Assembly: GCF_002288925.2 (NCBI RefSeq)
Contig: NW_022098021.1
Location: forward strand, 29,218,667-29,282,666
Source: Delphinapterus leucas
Taxonomy: Eukaryota; Chordata; Mammalia; Artiodactyla; Monodontidae
DNA length: 64,000 nucleotides
Direction: 5' to 3'
Numbering within the stretch: the stretch's first letter is position 1; the number at the start of each line of letters is the position of its first letter. Of this stretch, positions 57,965 to 64,000 are shown piece by piece. The notes beneath the pieces were generated by a model. The model was not told the origin of the DNA. It saw only the letters and a program-made list of their open reading frames with translations, and searched no databases. Both the position numbers and the translations under genes were made by a program.

Positions 57965-58840
57965 TGTCTCTTTCTTTTTTTATAATTTTATCTTTATTGG
58001 AGTATAATTGCTTTAAAATCGTGCATTAGTTTCTGCTGTGCAACAAAGTGAATTAGCTGTATGTATACATATCTCCCTATATCCCTTCCTTCTTGAACCT
58101 CCCTCCCACGTTCCCTATCCCACCCTTCTATGTTGTCACGAAGCACTGAGCTGATCTCCCTGTGCTATGCAGCAGCTTCCCACTAGCCATCCATTTTACA
58201 TTTGGTAGTGTATATATGTCAATTCTACTTTCTCACTTCGTCCCAGCTTCCCCTTCTCCCACTGTGTCCTCAAGTCCGTTCTCTATGTCTGCATCTTATT
58301 CCTGCCCTGCCACTACGTTTATCAGTACCATTTTTTTTAGATTCCATATATGTGTGTTAGCATATTGTATTTGTTTTCCTCCTTTTGACTTACTTCACTC
58401 TGTATAACAAACTCTAGGTCTATCCACCTCGTTACAAATAACTCAGTTTTGTTTCTTTTTATGGCTGAGTAATATTCCACTGTATATGTATATATATATG
58501 TATATATGTCACATCTTTATCCATTCATCTGTTGATGGATATTTAGGTTGCTTCCATGTGCTGGCTATTGTAAATAGAGTTACAATGAACATTGTGGTAC
58601 ATGTATCATTTGGAATTACGGTTTTCCCAGTAGTGGGATTGCTGGGTCATGTGCTAGTTCTACTTTTAGTTTTTTTATGGAAGCTCCATACTGTTCTCCA
58701 TAGTGGCTGTATCAATTTACATTCCTACCAACAGTGCAGGAGCATTCCGTTTTCTCCACACCTTCTCCAGGATTTATTGTTTCTAGATTTTTTTGATGGT
58801 GGCAGTTCTGATCAGTGTGAGGTGATACTTCATTGCGAAA
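57965..58840 (-). mobile_element. L1 3' part (3' UTR and ORF2 end)
   Basis: Inverted L1 3' UTR (agcactgagctgatctccct, cagcagcttcccactagcca) followed by the ORF2 C-terminus (gagtaatattccactgtata, gtgaggtgatacttcattg). It is close to the 3' UTR type of the 7 kb L1 at 32422-39467. The 169-codon frame at 58486-58995 is antisense to it. Confidence 0.88.
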
Positions 58841-59031
58841 ACAACATTCTTATGGAAACATCTTTTGGTTCATTGCAAAATAACAGCAATATTATGCAAA
58901 TTATTATGACTCAATATAAGATTATATTGATCTTCATCAAAACAAATTTGAAAATTCTTTTTTTAATAAAAACTCTCTATGCTGTATACTATTAGGTGTT
59001 TATATTAGATAATGCATTTTAACATAGTATT

Positions 59032-59251
59032 AAAGATAAGGGCTTCCCTGGTGGTACAGTGGTTGAGAGTCCACCTGCCAATGCAGGGGACACGGGTTCG
59101 TGCCCCAGTATGGGAAGATCCCACATGCCGCGGAGCAGCTGGGCCTGTGAGCCATGGCTGCTGAGCCTGCGCGTCCAGAGCCTGTGCTTCACAACAGAGA
59201 GGCCACAACAGTGAGAGGCCCATGTACCACAAAAAGAAAAAAAAAAGATAA
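59032..59251 (+). mobile_element. CHR-type SINE with short target-site duplication
   Basis: The element spans about 59040-59243, with head ggcttccctggtggtacagt, box B and an A-rich tail. Short flanks aaagataa at 59032-59039 and 59244-59251 match. Confidence 0.9.
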
Positions 59252-59717
59252 AAACATATATCTAAATACATTATCTATATTTAATATACTAGTTAAAATT
59301 CAAAGACTCTCTAAAAGCCAAATTATTCATTTTAATCATCTCAATTTTTTATATTTAATTATTATTTAGTTAAAGCCTGCATATTATGTACCCAATACTA
59401 TACAAACCTCTCTGAATATAGAAATTGAAGGAAGTTACTTAAAATAAGTTTTGTCCTTAGAGACCAGATAGTTTCTGGAAATTCAGGCAGATAGGAAATC
59501 TACGAGTTTTCAGATGTCCATGAAAACTGAAGCCATATTTGAAACACTGTAGATTTTAGACACTGTTTAGATGCTATTGATTTTTTTTTGATTTTTAAAT
59601 TATTACTTAGTTATTAAAAAACTCCTTCCCCTAAAACTTAATGCAATTGAGAAAGAAATTTAAAGGTTTTATCAATAATGATTGTGTCATCAATAATGAA
59701 TTAATTTTTTCTAAGCA

Positions 59718-59721
<4 letters not shown>

Positions 59722-59755
<34 letters not shown>
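59722..59755. repeat. (TC)17 microsatellite
   Basis: 34 uninterrupted bases of TC dinucleotide. Confidence 0.97.
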
Positions 59756-59759
<4 letters not shown>

Positions 59760-60203
59760 AAACCAACTCCATTTTTATTTGAGAAAATATCAACTATTTA
59801 TTTCAGAATATAAATGCATATGGAAAATCATTCATCAAATACTTACTGAATCCACAAATTTCCACAATCTGTGAATAAAATGGGCACAACCTATTCCTAC
59901 TATAAATGTGCTCAAAATCTGAGGCTGGATAGGACATAAGAATTAAAAATAATTCAGTAAAAGAAATATCAATTTAGGTGTAGACACAGGGTGATGTGAA
60001 AGAGCTTAAAATCAATCTCATAATGATTATATAAGAAACTGTAGAAGAAATGCTCTTAATCTGACTCCTAGAATACAGAAAGAATATAGTCAACTAATAA
60101 AAGCAAGGGTGATGTTTTCAAAAAAGAGATGAAATTAAAAAAAAAGAAGGAAAGAAAAAAGAAGGGAAAAAAATTAAATAAACAAAAGAATAAGGAGAGT
60201 AAA

Positions 60204-60224
60204 AAGGAAGGAAGGAAGGAAGGG
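60204..60224. repeat. (GGAA)n microsatellite
   Basis: About five uninterrupted AAGG units within a purine-only stretch. Confidence 0.9.
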
Positions 60225-62261
60225 AAACAGAAAAAATTGTTACAAACAAATTGTTACAAAACTAAAGGTTTAAAATATTTTGGTTTTGAAACAAGAACTA
60301 TTTTCTGCTGTTGAAGCATAACAGCCACAAACTGAATCACAATTGTCCTTGATTTACAAATGTAGTTATAAACACTATTGGACTGTTCAAAAGATTGTAA
60401 TAAGTTACAGCCTGAATTAACCAAGTACCCAGAAATGAAAACTTCCATATCTTTTGTGAAATCATGTCTTATCCAAATGCCTAACTTGTCGTGTTTTAGG
60501 AGTTAATGATTACAGCACAAAATGTTCTATCAAATCTAATATGAATTGACAAAGAATGTTTAATTGTCCTATTCTTAGCAAGTCACTGCCAAAGAGCACA
60601 TTTAATGTAAATAATGATTTGTTCTTTTACACAATAAATTGTCTTTATTTTTCAAATATTTCACACTTTAGAAACACTAAACCAATCTAATATTTTATCC
60701 TTAAAATCCTTGTAAAATATTTTATTTATAATAAAATTATATTTGAAAGAATGTATAAAAAATGTAATTGTGAATGATTATCTGAACTTGACACTCAGTT
60801 CCAGAGATGTCGCCCTCCAGCCAAGCTGTATGATTTTCAAAAGCTCAGGTTACATTGGCATGGACAAAATGAAGAAATAAGCCCAAAATCAACTGCATTA
60901 TACAGGTTTGGTTGAAATATAAAAATATTAGTTTGGGAAAATCCACAGGTTATCAACCAAACAAGTAGATAAAGCTCTGTGGTCTAGAGTCTATTCCTTT
61001 TGGTCAAACAAGTTTTGGGTCAGAATGTCAAGTATATAATGCATCCTCTTTTGACATTATTCAAGAAAATTTTGTAATTTCCAAAATCCTAAATCAAAAT
61101 ACCAAGATTACCCATTCAAAAAAAAAATAGTATCATGAGGAAAATGCCACATGAGGAAATCACATCATGAGGAAAATTTTGAAGTTGAATTTTTTTTTTT
61201 AATTAACGAAATTCTTCCTAGATTAACATGTACTATATGTTATTTACTTTTTCTTATGTAAAATCTAGGAGTAAACACTTATGATGATTTTACTAGGGAA
61301 TTATGTGAACCAAATTAAGGATTTTAGAACCATATAGAACCAGATATAAGTCTTAGAAATAAGAGCTAACTAACTGTTTCTCTGGCTTTGGAAATGTCTC
61401 AATGTTCTAAAACTTAAAATATCTTTGTGCAATATATATTTCTAAAAACAATTTACCTAAGAATAGAGTCACTATGTGCCTCAGTACACTCAAATATCAC
61501 TCTTTGGCTCAAAACAAACATGGATATGGAGGAAAATAGTATTCTGGGCTTTTTACAATTGGCCTTATCTTCCCACTCAATGTACTTCTATTACTTAGAA
61601 TGTGCACACAAGATTATCTTAAGAATATATTTGTAAACAAAATGCATACTTGAATACTTTAACATGACTGATACTACTATAGTGACCTGAATGGTATTCA
61701 ATTCAAGACATAAGTAATAGAAATCTTCTTGAATTATCTAATAAAACATTCATTTCTAAACTGATACACTCTAAATCACAATCAAAATGGTTCTTCCTAA
61801 TAAATAATCTACATTGTCATTCAGGAACATGCGATAACTAAAATTCCACCATCCCTGCAACCTCTTGTTTCCATAGCTGATATTGACCACCTTGGTGTAA
61901 GACTTTCAAAAAGATGGAGGAGAAAGGTAATGAGAGACCCTTAAAGAGTCTTTTATGAGACATGCTTAGAAGAAGTGAATATTGTCTCCCTCTATATGCT
62001 ATTTATTGTCAAGAACTCAGTTACATGGCTATATCAAACTGAAGAAAGAATAAGAAAATCTATCAGTATGCCCTCCTGTAGATGAAATAAATGGGATTAT
62101 AGATATCTATGCAATTTTTACCATATTTTGTTCTTCTGGCCATTCTCCACCCTCAAACAAAAAACCCACTCCACCCTCCTAATCCAATAGCAGTACTAAA
62201 AGTGCCATCACCCACTGCTTGTCCAGTAATTCCACATAAAATGCAGTCCTTTCTAACTACT

Positions 62262-62515
62262 AATGTAGTTATTGGGGAATTGATTCATGTGTGCATTCTG
62301 AAATTTTGTAATCAAATAATTAAAATTATAGTAATGTTAAACCAACTAAATAATCTGTGGTCAGTCAGATATTTATATAGCAATATTAATTTTAAATAGG
62401 TGGACAATTTTTAAAATGATATATAGAGTATGTACTATTTTTATATTAGCAAATACTATATATATTCATAACTAACATGCATGAGTGTGCACACACACTC
62501 ATGTACATATATGCC
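62262..62515 (-). repeat. 254 bp inverted-duplication unit, copy 2
   Basis: Reverse complement of 57255-57508. The left junction lies in a short palindrome: taactac (62254-62260), taat, gtagtta (62265-62271). The 96-codon frame at 62109-62399 crosses the left boundary and is not supported as a gene. Confidence 0.95.
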
Positions 62516-62554
62516 TCAGTTTTATATTGTGGCTTTCATACCCCACTGTTCTAA

Positions 62555-62785
62555 AGCAAAGATATTCAAATTATGGCCTGTGATCCAGTTGCCTGCCTTA
62601 GTGTTTTATAGTGTTTTATTGAAACCCAGCTACAATAATTTGTTTATATTGACTATGATTACTTTCATGCTACAATGACAGGTCTAAGCAGGATGGAATA
62701 GTTTTGACAGAGGTATTATGGCCCCAAAGCCTAAAATATTTAGTATTTAGCTCTGTAAGAAGAAGTTTATTAATGCCTCCTTTAA
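62555..62785 (+). mobile_element. hAT (MER1/Charlie-type) DNA transposon relic
   Basis: Matches the widespread non-autonomous hAT repeat: attatggcctgtgatccagt, agtgttttattgaaacccag, catgctacaatgacaggtct and ccaaagcctaaaatatttag. It starts about 40 bp after the inverted unit. No transposase. Confidence 0.75.
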
Positions 62786-63050
62786 AGAATAAATTATTCT
62801 TCTACCCAATAAACAATGGTAAAGAAGAGGTAGAATAACCATTTTGTCATACTTCCACCTAAAAATTTGTATTAAAAGCAAAGAATGGGATATTTGTCAC
62901 TGGTAGGAAGTTTGACAACCATTTACTTTGGCAATAATGGGAACCCCTGAATTTGACTTTGAATTTGTTTTGGAAGAATGTTGTCACCCATTGTTCACTT
63001 ATTCTGCCAGCATTCTAGGACGTCCTCCCTTCCTTATTAGGCTACTTGGC
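62786..63050. other. Unassigned DNA
   Basis: Nothing recognised. Confidence 0.35.
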
Positions 63051-63581
63051 TCTGATGGTTATTTTTCTGTGTCAACTTTATTGGGTCAGGAGATGCTCAG
63101 ATAGCTGGTGAAACATTATTTCTATATGTCTGTGAGGGATGTCCAGAAGAGATTAGCACTTAAATGGGTAGACTGAGTAAAAAAATAATTACCCTCATCA
63201 ATGAGGGTGGCATCATCCAATCCTTTTTGGGTATGAATAGAACAAAAATGCAGAGGAAGGATAAATTAGCCATTTGTTTCAACATTCATCTTCTGCTCTC
63301 TGATATCAGCTTTCCTGGTTCTCAGGCCTTTGGACTCTTGACCAAGACTAACAATGTTGACCCCTCATTTCTCAAGTCTTTGGACTTGAATTGGGACTTG
63401 ACTCACACCAACTGTTCCCCTGGTTCTCGAGCCTTTGGACTAGTACTGAATTACATCACTGGTTTTTCTGGTTCTCCAGCTTGCTGGTGGCAAGTCATAG
63501 GAATTCAGCCTCCTTTATCACATAAGCTGATTCTTGTAATAAATCTCCACTAGTTTTGTTTCTCTGGAGAAATTTAATACA
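63051..63581 (-). mobile_element. MLT2-like LTR
   Basis: On the plus strand it opens gatggttatttttctgtgtc and closes tttctctggagaaatttaat aca, the reverse complements of the ends of the LTR at 51065-52011, with a different interior. An internal motif, ctggttctcaggcctttgga, recurs about three times with changes. Target-site duplication not clear. The 129-codon frame at 63164-63553 is within the LTR and reflects these internal repeats. Confidence 0.75.
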
Positions 63582-63739
63582 GTGGTTATAACTGATGTAG
63601 GTGATTAGGACTTGCTGTCATTGGGGGCTGTACACTTCACCCATCTTATTGCAATGCTAGTTGAAGGATCATGCTTTGTTTGAACTCGGAAAGAAAATAA
63701 AAGATTATTTCTTTGGCAAAAAATTTACTAAAATTTAGC

Positions 63740-64000
63740 AGTTATATTAGTCATGTTTTCTTGATTTTGCTGAGATTCAAAACAGCCTGTAAAATATCAA
63801 TGACTTTTAACATCAGCAAAAGTTTATTTTTTGATCACGTTACATATTGGATGTGAGTCAGCAGCATCTCTGATTTTGCTCCAGGCTACAAGTAAGCTTC
63901 AGGTCAGCTTCGCTTTTCTTCATTCTTGGTCCAATTTTCTTCATTCCAGGTCAAGCCTTTTGGAGCGGTCTCAATTTTGAACATGCCATTCTCATGACAG
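63740..64000 (+). mobile_element. Old LTR-like repeat, cut by window end (tentative)
   Basis: Phrases such as agcaaaagtttattttttga, tgctccaggctacaagtaag and gaacatgccattctcatgac resemble an old mammalian LTR repeat. Family and right boundary cannot be given, as the sequence stops at 64000. Confidence 0.4.

Larger units (their letters stand above)
59252..62261. other. 3 kb AT-rich non-coding DNA
   Basis: Contains a (CT)17 run (59722-59755), an A-rich run with GGAA units (60130-60224), a short tandem duplication of attgttacaaa at about 60236-60260, and repeated catgaggaaaa near 61133-61180. No gene or interspersed repeat family recognised. Confidence 0.4.

Noticed and set aside
58486..58995. 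169-codon plus frame
   Set aside because: It lies antisense to L1 ORF2 C-terminus and runs into unrelated AT-rich DNA.
62109..62399. 96-codon frame
   Set aside because: It crosses the edge of the inverted duplicate. Copy 1 shows no equivalent gene and there is no family match.
63164..63553. 129-codon frame with repeated SPGSRAFGL-like motif
   Set aside because: It lies wholly inside an MLT2-like LTR. The repeats are internal repeats of the LTR.

Overview
The window looks like nuclear DNA of a cetacean (dolphin or whale). The main evidence is eight copies of the tRNA-derived CHR-type SINE: seven of the ~200 bp form and one older ~320 bp form, all with the head and box-B region typical of whale genomes. 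LINE-1 elements of cetartiodactyl type are also abundant. Base composition is strongly AT-rich. I find no host protein-coding gene, no exon series, no rRNA, no functional tRNA and no CRISPR array. Every protein similarity I can defend belongs to a transposon or an endogenous retrovirus. The window is best read as a gene desert (intergenic, or deep inside a large intron) shaped by retrotransposition.

Layout. 1-9000: AT-rich sequence with a SINE (779-972, perfect 16 bp target-site duplication), L1 fragments (2107-4316, 4610-4830, 7225-7600) and a MaLR-like LTR (8560-9020). 9000-20900: five-way mix of SINEs (9337-9575, 15503-15703, 19519-19840, 20674-20889), an L2 end and an L3/CR1 relic (16105-16440), and long unassigned AT-rich DNA. 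20900-29000: L1 3' ends, a MIR, a hAT relic, an LTR with TG...CA ends (25944-26335) and an old L1.

29268-40670 is the most structured part. It holds a 5'-inverted L1 (29268-30300), then a second, minus-strand L1 with a 5' inversion (30865-32421 plus 39858-40670). That second element is split by a nearly full-length 7.05 kb L1 (32422-39467), which is followed immediately by a 5'-truncated L1 (39489-39857). Target-site duplications let the nesting be read directly. All L1 ORFs are broken, so none can move on its own.

41400-52000 holds more L1, a 376 bp solo-LTR candidate (42997-43372), a decayed class III-like retroviral pol (about 45590-47420, RT-RNase H-integrase order), and an ERVL-type solo LTR (51065-52011, 5 bp duplication gagtt) with a second LTR (51290-51762) inside it. 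52000-64000 has three SINEs, L1 fragments, a hAT relic, a second MLT2-like LTR, and the most unusual item in the window. This is a 254 bp segment present twice in inverted orientation (57255-57508 and 62262-62515), about 97% identical by eye, matching no repeat family I recognise.

The features do not work together as a pathway; they record successive insertions. I did not find a new biological system. The inverted duplication and the nested L1 complex are the observations most worth checking.
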